NCBI GenBank assembly: GCA_946530565.1
Contig: CAMNAE010000008.1
Span: 1-15,873 of the forward strand
Reading direction: 5' to 3'
Length of the DNA stretch: 15,873 nucleotides
Source of the DNA: an uncultured Oscillibacter sp.
GTDB lineage: Bacteria > Bacillota > Clostridia > Oscillospirales > Oscillospiraceae
Made by a program: the position numbers and the translations under genes. Under the pieces are notes generated by a model. The model saw nothing but the letters and a program-made list of their open reading frames with translations. It searched no databases and had not been told where the DNA came from. Of the stretch, positions 1-6,743 are shown one piece after another (position 1 is the stretch's first letter; each line of letters begins with the position of its first letter).

Positions 1-639
1 ATCTTCGATGCTGGTGACGCCGTCGGGGATCGTATAATGGTCGGCTTTTTCCCGCGGACAGCAGATCAAAGCCGTCTGTTCCTTGTTGAACAGTACGCCT
101 GCCCGGGAAGAATAAGCGGGATTCTCCGGATCGACCTCGAGGCCGGTCAGGCTGGGGCAGCCGTTAAATGCGTTTTCTCCGATTTGGGTGACGCTTTTGC
201 CCACAAAGACATCGGTCAGGCCGTTGCACCCGGAGAACGCCTGCGACCCGATGCTCCTGACGCTGTCGGGGATCCTGAAGTCACTCAGATGCACACAGTC
301 ATGGAACGCACCGTTCCCGATGCGCTCTACGCTGTCGGGGATGGAAACGGCGGACAGAGCTTTGCACTCCCAGAACGCAGCACCCCCGATCGAGGTAACA
401 CCGGACTCCAGCTTCACGGCTCTCACGAATAAACGCCTGGAATACCACGGGCTTTTGTAGTCGTAGTCCGCCATCGCTCCCGCGCCGCTGATGGTCAGGG
501 TCCCTTCGTCATCCAGGGTCCAGGTCAGGTTGTCGCCCTCGGCTCCGCATGTGCCGCTGTCGGCAGCAAATGCGGCAGTCGGCAGCAGCACGCAGAGCAC
601 CGCCAGGATGAAGGCCAGGCAAAGCAGTCGTTTGTTCAT
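1..639 (-). CDS. BspA-type leucine-rich-repeat secreted protein, N-terminal part
   Basis: Reading frame open from an ATG at 639 to the window edge (213 codons, 3' end missing). The start has an AGGGGAG ribosome site a few bases upstream. Residues 1-25 are a signal peptide (basic MNKR, hydrophobic core, cleavage expected after AFA at 23-25). Next comes the Thr/Gly-rich opening block common in Clostridia BspA-like proteins (TCGAEGDNLTWTLDDEG, about 30-46), then LRR_5 repeats of about 23 residues with the pattern IPDSVxxIGxxAFxxC at about 78-92, 99-115, 122-138 and 145-161. The repeat region then loosens (about 165-200) and resumes at IPDGVTSIED. The family is exported and often cell-surface; ligand binding or adhesion is inferred from the family. 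Anchor domains would lie outside the window. The gene is divergent from the methyltransferases and has its own promoter. Confidence 0.9.
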   Translation of the reverse strand, partial: MNKRLLCLAFILAVLCVLLPTAAFAADSGTCGAEGDNLTWTLDDEGTLTISGAGAMADYDYKSPWYSRRLFVRAVKLESGVTSIGGAAFWECKALSAVSIPDSVERIGNGAFHDCVHLSDFRIPDSVRSIGSQAFSGCNGLTDVFVGKSVTQIGENAFNGCPSLTGLEVDPENPAYSSRAGVLFNKEQTALICCPREKADHYTIPDGVTSIED

Positions 640-682
640 ATGGCTCCCCTCGATTCAAATCAGAATTTCCGGTCCCTCTGTT

Positions 683-700
683 ACATATCATACATATCAT
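683..700. repeat. Tandem 9-bp direct repeat at the LRR promoter
   Basis: ACATATCAT occurs twice head to tail (683-691 and 692-700, plus strand). The block overlaps the end of the -10 box and the expected transcription start of the minus-strand LRR gene. It is AT-rich in a GC-rich region. Position suggests an operator or an untranslated-leader motif; no regulator is identified. Confidence 0.45.
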
Positions 701-727
701 TGTAGCACCTGCAGCAAAAGTCGGCAA
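699..727 (-). promoter_or_regulatory. Promoter of the LRR gene
   Basis: On the minus strand TTGCCG (plus 722-727), a 17-base spacer, then TACAAT (plus 699-704). This is close to the sigma-A consensus and about 60 bases upstream of the ATG at 639. Confidence 0.7.
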
Positions 728-747
728 GAGCGTTTTTGCGCTCTTGC
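724..747. promoter_or_regulatory. Inverted repeat spanning both divergent -35 boxes
   Basis: GCAAGAGCG (724-732) and CGCTCTTGC (739-747) form a perfect 9-bp inverted repeat with a 6-base centre. It overlaps the -35 of the LRR promoter (722-727) and the -35 of the methyltransferase promoter (744-749). A factor bound here could control both directions; part of the symmetry follows simply from two outward-facing TTGC -35 boxes. Confidence 0.5.
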
Positions 748-772
748 AATGGAAGCAGGCAGGGTGTATACT
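744..772 (+). promoter_or_regulatory. Promoter of the methyltransferase pair
   Basis: TTGCAA (744-749), 17-base spacer, TATACT (767-772). Expected start near 779, giving a leader of about 130 bases before the first coding ATG at 908. The -35 box, the spacing and a 13-base stretch around the -10 are identical to the aminotransferase promoter at 8657-8685. Confidence 0.7.
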
Positions 773-785
773 GTGCGCAAATGCA

Positions 786-828
786 AAAGCCCGTCCGACA
801 ATCAGACGACCGGATACGGACGGGCTTT
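786..828 (+). promoter_or_regulatory. Terminator-like hairpin in the methyltransferase leader
   Basis: AAAGCCCGTCCG (786-797) pairs perfectly with CGGACGGGCTTT (817-828) around a 19-base loop. It starts only about 7 bases after the expected transcription start. A smaller hairpin follows (GGTTAG 841-846 with CTAACC 853-858). The T-tract is short (three T), so strong termination is not certain. It could be an attenuator, a leader-stability hairpin, or a barrier to antisense transcription; on the minus strand it is followed by four T. Confidence 0.5.
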
Positions 829-907
829 CAGGCAAGTTGTGGTTAGAAACAACTAACCTCAAAAAACCGAACATGCCGGCATGCTTCAAGAAGAAAGGCG
901 GGATCCG

Positions 908-1519
908 ATGTTCTGGGACCGGGTGGCTTTTATCTATGATATCTTCGTCAACGTGATCAACCGCAGGACGCATACGGCGCTGCGCGGCATCGTGGCGCGG
1001 GAGATCGAGCCGGGGGACGAGGTGCTCGAATGCGCCTGCGGGACGGGGCTTTTGAGCGCGGTGATCGCGGAAAAGTGCGCTTATCTCAGCGCAACAGATC
1101 TTTCAGAAAAGATGCTCGCAAGGGCAAAAAAGAATCTGAAAGGATACCGCAACGTCACGTTTTCACGGGCGGACATCATGAAGCTTGCATTCCCTGACGC
1201 GGCCTTTGACACGGTGGTCGCGGGGAACGTGCTCCATCTGCTCGATGATCCGCTCGCGGCGCTGCGCGAGCTGGAGCGCGTTTTAAGACCCGGCGGGAAG
1301 CTGATCATCCCGACCTATATGAACCGGGACCGCGAGGGAAAGACGAGCGGCTTTGCCGCGGGCGTCGGAAAGGCCGGGGCGGATTTCAGGCGGCAGTTCA
1401 CGGTGGAGAGCTACCGGCAGTTCTTTCTGGACGCGGGATACCCGGATGTGCGCGTGACGCTTGCCGAGGGGCGGATCCCCTGCGCGGTCGCGGTGCTGCG
1501 GCGCCGGCCGGAGGCATGA
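908..1519 (+). CDS. Class I SAM-dependent methyltransferase (first of two)
   Basis: 203-residue Rossmann-fold methyltransferase of the Methyltransf_11/UbiE-like type. Motif I is VLECACGTG (39-47), the acidic ribose-contact residue is D64 in SATDLS, the motif II/III region is about 87-112 with FDTVVAGNVLHLL, and the post-motif is LRPGGKLIIP (126-135). The start at 908 (MFWDRV) is chosen because an AAAGGCGGG ribosome site lies about 9 bases upstream; an in-frame ATG at 881 lacks one. The substrate cannot be read from the sequence; relatives act on quinones, small metabolites, lipids or arsenicals, but no arsenite-methyltransferase cysteine pattern is seen. The stop codon lies 26 bases before the preferred start of the second methyltransferase, so the two are surely co-transcribed. 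Confidence 0.88.
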   Translation: MFWDRVAFIYDIFVNVINRRTHTALRGIVAREIEPGDEVLECACGTGLLSAVIAEKCAYLSATDLSEKMLARAKKNLKGYRNVTFSRADIMKLAFPDAAFDTVVAGNVLHLLDDPLAALRELERVLRPGGKLIIPTYMNRDREGKTSGFAAGVGKAGADFRRQFTVESYRQFFLDAGYPDVRVTLAEGRIPCAVAVLRRRPEA

Positions 1520-1545
1520 AAACGGACGAAGGGAGCAAAGCAGGC

Positions 1546-2226
1546 ATGAGCAGAAAAGAACAGATCAAAAGCGCCTACCGCCTCACCGGCGGGCACGCCG
1601 GTTTTTATGACGGCATGATCACCTGCTCCACGCCCGTGGGCAAGGCGATCTGCCGCCTCGTGTGGAACATGGACAGCGGGAAGAATCTTGAGTACCTGAC
1701 GCGGGCGCTCTCCGGTGTGCCGGAGGACTTTGGAGGAAGGCTCCTGGAGGTCCCGGTGGGGACCGGTGTATTGACGATGCCGGTCTACCGGACGCTCCCG
1801 CAGGCGGAGATCACCTGCCTTGACTACTCGGCCGATATGATGGCGCGGGCCGAGCAGCGGGCAAGGGCGGCGGGGCTTGCAAACGTCACGTTCCGGCAGG
1901 GCGACGTCGGGGCGCTCCCCTTTGCGGACGAGAGCTTCGATATCGTGCTCTCGCTCAACGGCTTTCACGCCTTCCCCGATAAAGAGGCGGCCTTTCGCGA
2001 GACCTGCCGCGTCCTGAAGCCGGGCGGAACGTTCTGCGGCTGCTGCTATATCGAGGGTGAAGTAAGACGCACCGACTGGTTCATACGAAGGCTCTATGTC
2101 CCGAAGGGCTACTTCACGCCGCCCTTTGAAACGCTCAGGAGCCTGCGCACGCGCCTTGAAGGGCAGTACTCCGCGGCGCAGGTCTCAGCGGTCGAAGGAA
2201 TGGGCTGCTTTGTGTGCAGGAAATGA
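1546..2226 (+). CDS. Class I SAM-dependent methyltransferase (second of two)
   Basis: 226 residues from the ATG at 1546, which has AAGGGAG about 10 bases upstream. An in-frame ATG at 1516 overlaps the previous stop, but its GGAGG sits one base away, too close to work well. The SAM-binding fold is clear: motif I LLEVPVGTG (66-74), acidic D93 in CLDYSADMM, motif III about 118-143 (GDVGALPFADESFDIVLS), and LKPGGTF (157-163). Motif I has PVGTG where the neighbour has ACGTG. The N-terminus (YRLTGGHAGFYDGMI) and C-terminus (LEGQYSAAQVSAVEGMGCF) differ from the first protein, so this is not a recent duplication. The substrate is unknown; a shared small-molecule or lipid target is inferred only from adjacency. 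Confidence 0.87.
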   Translation: MSRKEQIKSAYRLTGGHAGFYDGMITCSTPVGKAICRLVWNMDSGKNLEYLTRALSGVPEDFGGRLLEVPVGTGVLTMPVYRTLPQAEITCLDYSADMMARAEQRARAAGLANVTFRQGDVGALPFADESFDIVLSLNGFHAFPDKEAAFRETCRVLKPGGTFCGCCYIEGEVRRTDWFIRRLYVPKGYFTPPFETLRSLRTRLEGQYSAAQVSAVEGMGCFVCRK

Positions 2227-2274
2227 TCCGCCGGAGATCCGGAAATAAAGAGACGCGCAAAAACGTTTTCTCTC

Positions 2275-2303
2275 TTGCCTTTTGCGCATGCGGGGTATAT
2301 ACT
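2275..2303 (+). promoter_or_regulatory. Promoter of the IT-superfamily permease
   Basis: TTGCCT (2275-2280), 17-base spacer, TATACT (2298-2303) preceded by GGGGTA. Expected start near 2310, giving a leader of about 67 bases. This makes the permease separately transcribed from the methyltransferases, though no strong terminator is seen between them. Confidence 0.65.
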
Positions 2304-2309
2304 CTCCGG

Positions 2310-2364
2310 GCCGGAAAGCCGGCGGAAAAGCTGACGGAAAGGCCAACGAAAAAGCCGGCGAAAG
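2310..2364 (+). repeat. Degenerate tandem repeats in the permease leader
   Basis: Five imperfect units of 8-13 bases, all of the form GCCGGCGRAAA: 2310-2317, 2318-2329, 2330-2340, 2341-2353 and 2354-2364. They fill nearly all of the predicted untranslated leader, ending just before the weak ribosome site AAAGGA (2361-2366). Unit lengths vary, so this is not coding. Function unknown. Confidence 0.5.
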
Positions 2365-2376
2365 GATGCGCAAGCC

Positions 2377-3519
2377 ATGACCAAAGCCATGCTGTACTTA
2401 AAAAGTGAACCCATGCTGACGCTCTCCGTGCTTGCGGCGCTCGTCTCGCTTGTGATCACGCCGCCGTCGGCGCGGCTCATTTCGTCGATCGACTGGCGCA
2501 CGCTCGGGACGCTTCTGATGATGCTCACGGTGCTCGAGGGCTTCAAGCGCGAAAACGTGCTCGCGCCCGTTGTGCGCCTCGCCGCGCATTTCAGGCACAT
2601 GACGACCCTCTCGCTCTTCCTCATCTTCGGCGTCTTTTTTTCGTCGATGTTCGTCACGAACGACGTCTCGCTCATCATCTTCGTGCCGCTCACGATCCTG
2701 CTCTTTCGAAGCGGCGGAAAGGAGCGCTGCATCCTGCCGGTCATCTCGATGGAGAACATCGCGGCGATCCGCGGCTCGATGCTCATGCCCTTCGGGAGCC
2801 CGCAGAATCTCTTCCTGTACGGCCGGGCCGACGTGAGCGTCTGGCACTTCATGCTGCACATGCTGCCGCTCTCTGCCTTTTCGGCGCTGCTGCTCGTCAT
2901 ATTCGTTTTCTTCCTGTACAGAAAGGACCCGCAGGAAGAAATTACCGTCGCAAAAGCGCAGACGCCACCCGGGGACGAGGGGAGGCTGCGCCGCGCCGGC
3001 TATCTCCTGCTCTTTGCGCTCATCATCGGGGTCATCGTCACGCGCACGGCGCTCTGGCCGCTCGCCCTTGCGGTCGTGCTCTTCGTGACCGCGCTGCTCG
3101 ACCGCTCGCTGTTCAGACAGGTCGACTATGTGCTCATCGTCACGTTTTTCTGCTTTTTCGTGTTCTCCTCGTCGATCGCGGCGAATCCCGGCATCGCGGA
3201 CGTTTTAACGCGCGCGGTCGCGGGGCATGAGTACTGGTGGGCGATCGGGCTGAGCCAGATCATCTCCAACGTCCCGGCGACGATCGTTCTCTACCCCTTT
3301 ACCGACAATTTCGCGGGGCTCATCTACGGCGCCGACACCGCGGGACTCTGCTCGCTGATCGGCTCGCTCGCGTCGGTCATCAACTACCGGATCTATGTGC
3401 GCGCGTATCCGGGGCGCGGCGGGGCCTTCATCAAAACCTTCACGCTCACGAGCTGGGCCTTCTTTCTGATCGTCGCCCTGCCGGGGTATCTGCTCTCCGG
3501 CTGGAGCTTCTTTTCGTAA
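2377..3519 (+). CDS. ArsB/NhaD-type ion transporter (IT superfamily permease)
   Basis: 380-residue polytopic membrane protein with about 9-10 hydrophobic segments (for example 14-29, 42-55, 77-92, 97-110, 163-181, 207-222, 226-242, 250-268, 287-305, 355-378). Signature blocks of the ArsB/NhaD/YbiR/SLC13-like superfamily are present: TNDVSLIIFVPLT (94-106), MPFGSPQNLFLY (137-148) and SNVPATIVL (297-305) near the second re-entrant region, then GSLASVINY (329-337). It should move an anion or Na+/H+ across the cytoplasmic membrane; the substrate cannot be assigned. YbiR-like putative anion permeases look closest, and arsenite export is not supported because no arsenic genes are nearby. The central loop (182-206) is hydrophilic. 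The gene has its own promoter and converges on the next operon through a shared terminator. Confidence 0.85.
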   Translation: MTKAMLYLKSEPMLTLSVLAALVSLVITPPSARLISSIDWRTLGTLLMMLTVLEGFKRENVLAPVVRLAAHFRHMTTLSLFLIFGVFFSSMFVTNDVSLIIFVPLTILLFRSGGKERCILPVISMENIAAIRGSMLMPFGSPQNLFLYGRADVSVWHFMLHMLPLSAFSALLLVIFVFFLYRKDPQEEITVAKAQTPPGDEGRLRRAGYLLLFALIIGVIVTRTALWPLALAVVLFVTALLDRSLFRQVDYVLIVTFFCFFVFSSSIAANPGIADVLTRAVAGHEYWWAIGLSQIISNVPATIVLYPFTDNFAGLIYGADTAGLCSLIGSLASVINYRIYVRAYPGRGGAFIKTFTLTSWAFFLIVALPGYLLSGWSFFS

Positions 3520-3541
3520 GCAGACAGTTCTTATAACATCG

Positions 3542-3581
3542 AGCCGCGCCCGTGAGAGACCCAGCTCTCACGGGCGCGGCT
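3542..3581. terminator. Bidirectional terminator between convergent units
   Basis: A perfect 17-bp stem (3542-3558 with 3565-3581) and 6-base loop ACCCAG, followed on the plus strand by TTT and then a TTTTT run at 3591-3595. It lies between the permease stop (3519) and the kinase stop (3612) and probably ends both transcripts. On the minus strand the downstream T-tract is poor. Confidence 0.85.
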
Positions 3582-3611
3582 TTTGGCTTATTTTTGACGT
3601 GAACGGAGGTC

Positions 3612-5045
3612 TTACGCCTCTTTCGCGCTCAGGATCTCCACGGCCTCGCGCAGCGTCGTCTCGCCGCCGGTGTTGCCGGGGAAGATCACATAGGGGGTCT
3701 GCGGGAAGCGGCTCTCCGGGCCTGTCTGCCACACGGGGATGCCGGGGCGGATCTGGCCCATGACGTTGGCCCGTTTGACCCTCAGCGCCTTGGTGCCGAC
3801 GTCGCTCGAGGTGATGCCGCCCTTGGCGATCACGAAGGCCGGGGTGACCTTCAGCCGCCCGACAAGGCTCTGCACGCCGTCACTGATCTTCACGCTGCGC
3901 ACGAGCGCCTGCTCCTTCGTGTCGTTTTCCAGCGTCAGGAGCTTGCGGCAGGTGAAGGCGACCGCGGTCCTGCCGGAGCGGATGATCTCCTCCTCCAGGC
4001 GCACGCAGCGGTCGACCTCGGCGTAGAACGCCTCGTCGCCGTCGAGCACTTTATTGGAGTCGAACTCCACGGGGACGACGTTTTCAAGCTTCAGGAGCTC
4101 ATTGAGCTGCGCGGTCGTCTTCTGCGTGTGGCTGCCGACGACGACGATGCCGCCGCAGTCGGTCTCGCGCACGACCATGTCGCGCCGCGTCAGAAGCGCA
4201 CGGTCGGAGATCCCGCCCATGACCTTGACGAGCCCGGCCGCGGTACGGAACATGAAGCGCTTGCCCCGGGCCATCGCGCGGTAGAGCGCGACGGCGAAGA
4301 CCTTCAGGTCGCAGTAGTCGACCGCGTTGAGGCAGATCTTGTTGAAGTCGTGCACGGCCATGAGCTGCGCCTCAATGCCGTCAAAGTCGCACGCGCGCAG
4401 CGACTCAAGCGAGATGCACGTCACATCCGCGGCGCGGAAGGCACCGTTCGTCTTCTCTTCGATGTATTCCGGGATCAGAGACTTCGTATAGCCGAAGGTC
4501 TTGTCTTTGGCGAACTCCGTCTGCGCGGCGGGGACGAGCTCCGCGCCCTGCTGCACATAGTGGACGTTCCCGATCGTGAAGCGGCCGCCCTCTTTGAAAA
4601 ACGGGGAGAGGATCTCACCGTCGAGCTTCATGCCGCCCGCCTCCATGCCCTCGCGCAGGAGCTCCGTCTCGAGCGGGTAGTGGCCGCGGAGCGTGGAGTC
4701 GCTGCGGGACAGGAAGAGATAGGGCGTGCCGGTCTCCTTCGAGACGCGCGCGACGGTCGCGGCGATCTCGCGGTGGAGCGCGGTCGTCTCGGGCACGGTG
4801 AGGCCGCGGGAGTTCGTGAGGATGTAGAAGACCTTGTTCTCCTCGGCAAAGCCCGCGCGGATCGCCTCTTCGCTCCAGGTGGTGTAGACCGAGATGTCGT
4901 GCACGGTCTGCACGCCGGTCGGATCATCGTCGAGCACGACGAGCTTGTGCGGATCCTTTGCAATCTCGGAGGTCAAAAGCGCGTCGATCGCCGCCTCGTC
5001 GATCCTGGGGAAGGTGCCGAGAACGGATACGTTCAGGTTCTCCAT
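3612..5045 (-). CDS. Four-carbon acid sugar kinase (DUF1537, OtnK/DtnK-like)
   Basis: 477 residues, normal for the family. The N-terminal substrate domain has LDDDPTGVQT (38-47) and RSDSTLRGHYP (114-124). The C-terminal nucleotide-binding domain has VGSHTQKTTAQL (303-314), AKGGITSSDVG (407-417), GQIRPGIPVWQTG (430-442) and PGNTGG (456-461). Members phosphorylate D-threonate, D-erythronate or the 3-oxo-tetronates made from them, in the cytoplasm. The start at 5045 has AAGGAG upstream. It is the last gene of a three-gene operon, 21 bases after the dehydrogenase. The neighbouring oxidoreductase favours a 3-oxo-tetronate 4-kinase role (OtnK-like), but the exact stereoisomer is inference. The usual aldolase/decarboxylase (OtnC) and isomerase (OtnI) partners are not in the window. 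Confidence 0.88.
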   Translation of the reverse strand: MENLNVSVLGTFPRIDEAAIDALLTSEIAKDPHKLVVLDDDPTGVQTVHDISVYTTWSEEAIRAGFAEENKVFYILTNSRGLTVPETTALHREIAATVARVSKETGTPYLFLSRSDSTLRGHYPLETELLREGMEAGGMKLDGEILSPFFKEGGRFTIGNVHYVQQGAELVPAAQTEFAKDKTFGYTKSLIPEYIEEKTNGAFRAADVTCISLESLRACDFDGIEAQLMAVHDFNKICLNAVDYCDLKVFAVALYRAMARGKRFMFRTAAGLVKVMGGISDRALLTRRDMVVRETDCGGIVVVGSHTQKTTAQLNELLKLENVVPVEFDSNKVLDGDEAFYAEVDRCVRLEEEIIRSGRTAVAFTCRKLLTLENDTKEQALVRSVKISDGVQSLVGRLKVTPAFVIAKGGITSSDVGTKALRVKRANVMGQIRPGIPVWQTGPESRFPQTPYVIFPGNTGGETTLREAVEILSAKEA

Positions 5046-5066
5046 GGCGATGCTTCTCCTTTCCCC

Positions 5067-5963
5067 TCAGGCCGTCTGATCGCTCTTGACGGTCACGCCG
5101 GCGAGCGATTCGAAATACTGAACATAGCCGCTGTGGTCGTCTTCGAAGTGACCGGAAACCTTGAGCGTCTGCTGCAGCTCGAAGAGCTGGGCCGTAAAGG
5201 GCACGGGGACGTCGATCTCGTGCGCGGTCGCAAGCGCGTTTTTGATGTCCTTGTGGTTGACCTTGATCGTGCCGCCGGGCGTAAAGTTCCGCGCGCACAT
5301 CATCGGCGCCTTGGCGTCGAGTACGGCGCTGCCGGCAAGGCCGCCGCGGATCGCGTGGTAGACGCTCATCGGGTCGACGTTCGCCTTGGCCGCGAGCGTG
5401 AGCGCCTCGCCGACCGCCGCGATGTTCAGGTTCACGATGATCTGGTTGCACAGCTTCGTGACAGAGCCGCTGCCGCACTTGCCGACGAGCACGGCGCTCG
5501 TGCCCATGCAGTTGAAATAGGGGACCATGGCGTCGAAATCGGCCTGGTCGCCGCCGCACATGATCGCAAGCTCACCCGTGATCGCCTTGGGCTCGCCGCC
5601 GGAGACCGGCGCGTCGACAAAGCCGACGCCGATGGCCTTGAGCTTATCATAGCAGGTCTGGCTCTCGCCGGGCGTGACGCTCGAGAGGTCGCAGACGATC
5701 TTGCCGGGCGTTAAATACTGCGCGATGCCCTGCTCGCCGAAGAGGATGCTCTGCACGATCGCCCCGGTGGGGAGGATGCACATGATGACATCGCAGGTCT
5801 TTGCGATCTCCTCGGGCGTGCCGGAGGCCGCGCCGAGGTCGGTGAGCGCCTTCACCGCGGCGGGATCGAGGTCATAGACCGTGAGATCCACGCCGCCCTT
5901 TACAAGATTTTTGGCCATGGGCCCGCCCATGATGCCAAGCCCGATAAAGCCCGCTTTTTTCAT
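5067..5963 (-). CDS. Beta-hydroxyacid dehydrogenase (LtnD/GarR-like)
   Basis: 298 residues, typical length. The N-terminal Rossmann motif is GLGIMGGPMAKNL (8-20) with D31 after the second strand (VYDLDP); an aspartate there usually favours NAD over NADP. The substrate loop is DAPVSGGEPKAITG (117-130), the catalytic lysine K170 lies in GSGSVTKLCNQ with N174, and K238-D239 lie in KVNHKDIK. The family oxidises or reduces 3-hydroxyacids (tartronate semialdehyde, 3-hydroxyisobutyrate, L-threonate). The start at 5963 has GGAGGG 8 bases upstream. Adjacency to the DUF1537 kinase points to an L-threonate or erythronate 2-dehydrogenase feeding the kinase; tartronate semialdehyde reductase is the main alternative. 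The C-terminal residues after GHFEDDHSGY follow the family pattern. Confidence 0.88.
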   Translation of the reverse strand: MKKAGFIGLGIMGGPMAKNLVKGGVDLTVYDLDPAAVKALTDLGAASGTPEEIAKTCDVIMCILPTGAIVQSILFGEQGIAQYLTPGKIVCDLSSVTPGESQTCYDKLKAIGVGFVDAPVSGGEPKAITGELAIMCGGDQADFDAMVPYFNCMGTSAVLVGKCGSGSVTKLCNQIIVNLNIAAVGEALTLAAKANVDPMSVYHAIRGGLAGSAVLDAKAPMMCARNFTPGGTIKVNHKDIKNALATAHEIDVPVPFTAQLFELQQTLKVSGHFEDDHSGYVQYFESLAGVTVKSDQTA

Positions 5964-5979
5964 GTTTCAAATCCCTCCG

Positions 5980-6579
5980 TTACTTCGCGGCCCTGACCGC
6001 GCTGCAGATCAGTTCGACGCAGCCGTCATAGCCGAAGACACTGCGGTTCAGCACCAGATCATAGTTTCCGGCCTCGCCCCAGCGCTTGCCGGTGAACTTG
6101 GCGTAGTAGTTGTGGCGGGAGCTGTCGCGCTTGGCGATCATGCGCCGGAGCTCCGCCTCGTCTTCGACGCCGGTCTGATCGCGCAGATAATCGACGCGGT
6201 CATAGAGCGCCGCGTGCAGGAACACGTTGAACACGTTGAAGCCGGCCTCTTTGAGCGTGTGGTCGGCGCAGCGGCCGAGGATCACGCAGGGCCCCTCCTC
6301 GGCGAAGTTGCGGATGATCGCCTCCTGCACGTCGTGGATCGCGGCCTGGGTGTCGGTGTAGTAGGAGCTCGAGAAATTGCAGATGCTCCTTAAGATGGAG
6401 GCGGCGGGGGAAGCGTCCTCCTGCTCATCGAGGATCGTGTCGATATCGATGCCGCTGGCCTTCGCGGTCGCGCGGATGATATCCTTGTCGTAGATGGGGA
6501 TCCCGAGTTTCTCGGCAACCTTTTTGCCGATCGTGTGCCCGCCGGCGCCGTATTCCCGGCTGATCGTGATGATCTTCAT
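5980..6579 (-). CDS. Cytidylate-kinase-like protein (Cytidylate_kin2 family)
   Basis: 199 residues. Begins MKIITISREYGAGG, a hallmark of the cytidylate-kinase-like family common in Clostridia; the nucleotide loop is GAGGHTIGKK (11-20), followed by LGIPIYDKDII (25-35). Further landmarks are VILGRCADHTL (99-109) and an Arg/Lys-rich lid region with KRDSSRHNYYAKFTG (150-164). It is distinct from housekeeping Cmk and its true substrate is unknown; a small-molecule kinase role is family inference. The start at 6579 has AGGAGG about 11 bases upstream. It is the first gene of the operon, 16 bases before the dehydrogenase start, so it may be functionally tied to the sugar-acid genes. I see no clear promoter on the minus strand upstream. 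Confidence 0.82.
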   Translation of the reverse strand: MKIITISREYGAGGHTIGKKVAEKLGIPIYDKDIIRATAKASGIDIDTILDEQEDASPAASILRSICNFSSSYYTDTQAAIHDVQEAIIRNFAEEGPCVILGRCADHTLKEAGFNVFNVFLHAALYDRVDYLRDQTGVEDEAELRRMIAKRDSSRHNYYAKFTGKRWGEAGNYDLVLNRSVFGYDGCVELICSAVRAAK

Positions 6580-6618
6580 AAGATATGTCGCCTCCTGAAA
6601 GAATCTTTACAGTTTCGC

Positions 6619-6639
6619 TGCACTGATGATGCACTGATG
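6619..6639. repeat. Two direct repeats, 11-base period, upstream of the sugar-acid operon
   Basis: TGCACTGATG occurs at 6619-6628 and 6630-6639, one helical turn apart, about 40 bases upstream of the minus-strand operon start and 36 bases upstream of the plus-strand -35 box. The placement suits an activator or repressor site; no regulator gene is nearby. Confidence 0.4.
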
Positions 6640-6674
6640 CTGCGCATATGATGAGCGGATGGATGGAAGGAGCG

Positions 6675-6703
6675 TTGAAAAGACGCGCCGAACGTGGTAT
6701 GAT
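6675..6703 (+). promoter_or_regulatory. Promoter of the VanZ-like gene
   Basis: TTGAAA (6675-6680), 17-base spacer, TATGAT (6698-6703). This is among the best consensus matches in the window. Expected start near 6710, which excludes the upstream ATG codons at 6648 and 6699 as translation starts and supports the TTG at 6744. Confidence 0.75.
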
Positions 6704-6743
6704 GCGGTATCGAAGCAAAAAAAGCAGAGGGGAGGTGCGCGGC

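Noticed and set aside
781..846. 21-codon frame in the methyltransferase leader, starting about two bases after the expected transcript start
   Set aside because: No ribosome site, no run of regulatory codons, and it lies in the hairpin; kept only as a remote leader-peptide possibility.
908..3519. Arsenic methylation/export cluster (methyltransferases plus ArsB-like permease)
   Set aside because: Neither methyltransferase shows an ArsM-like cysteine pattern, no ArsR or ArsC is present, and the permease looks more like the uncharacterised YbiR-type branch.
4128..5714. Long plus-strand open frame (528 codons) opposite the sugar-acid genes
   Set aside because: Antisense to the DUF1537 kinase and the dehydrogenase, both of which carry full family motifs and ribosome sites; composition is Arg/Asp/Val-rich as expected of a GC-rich mirror frame.
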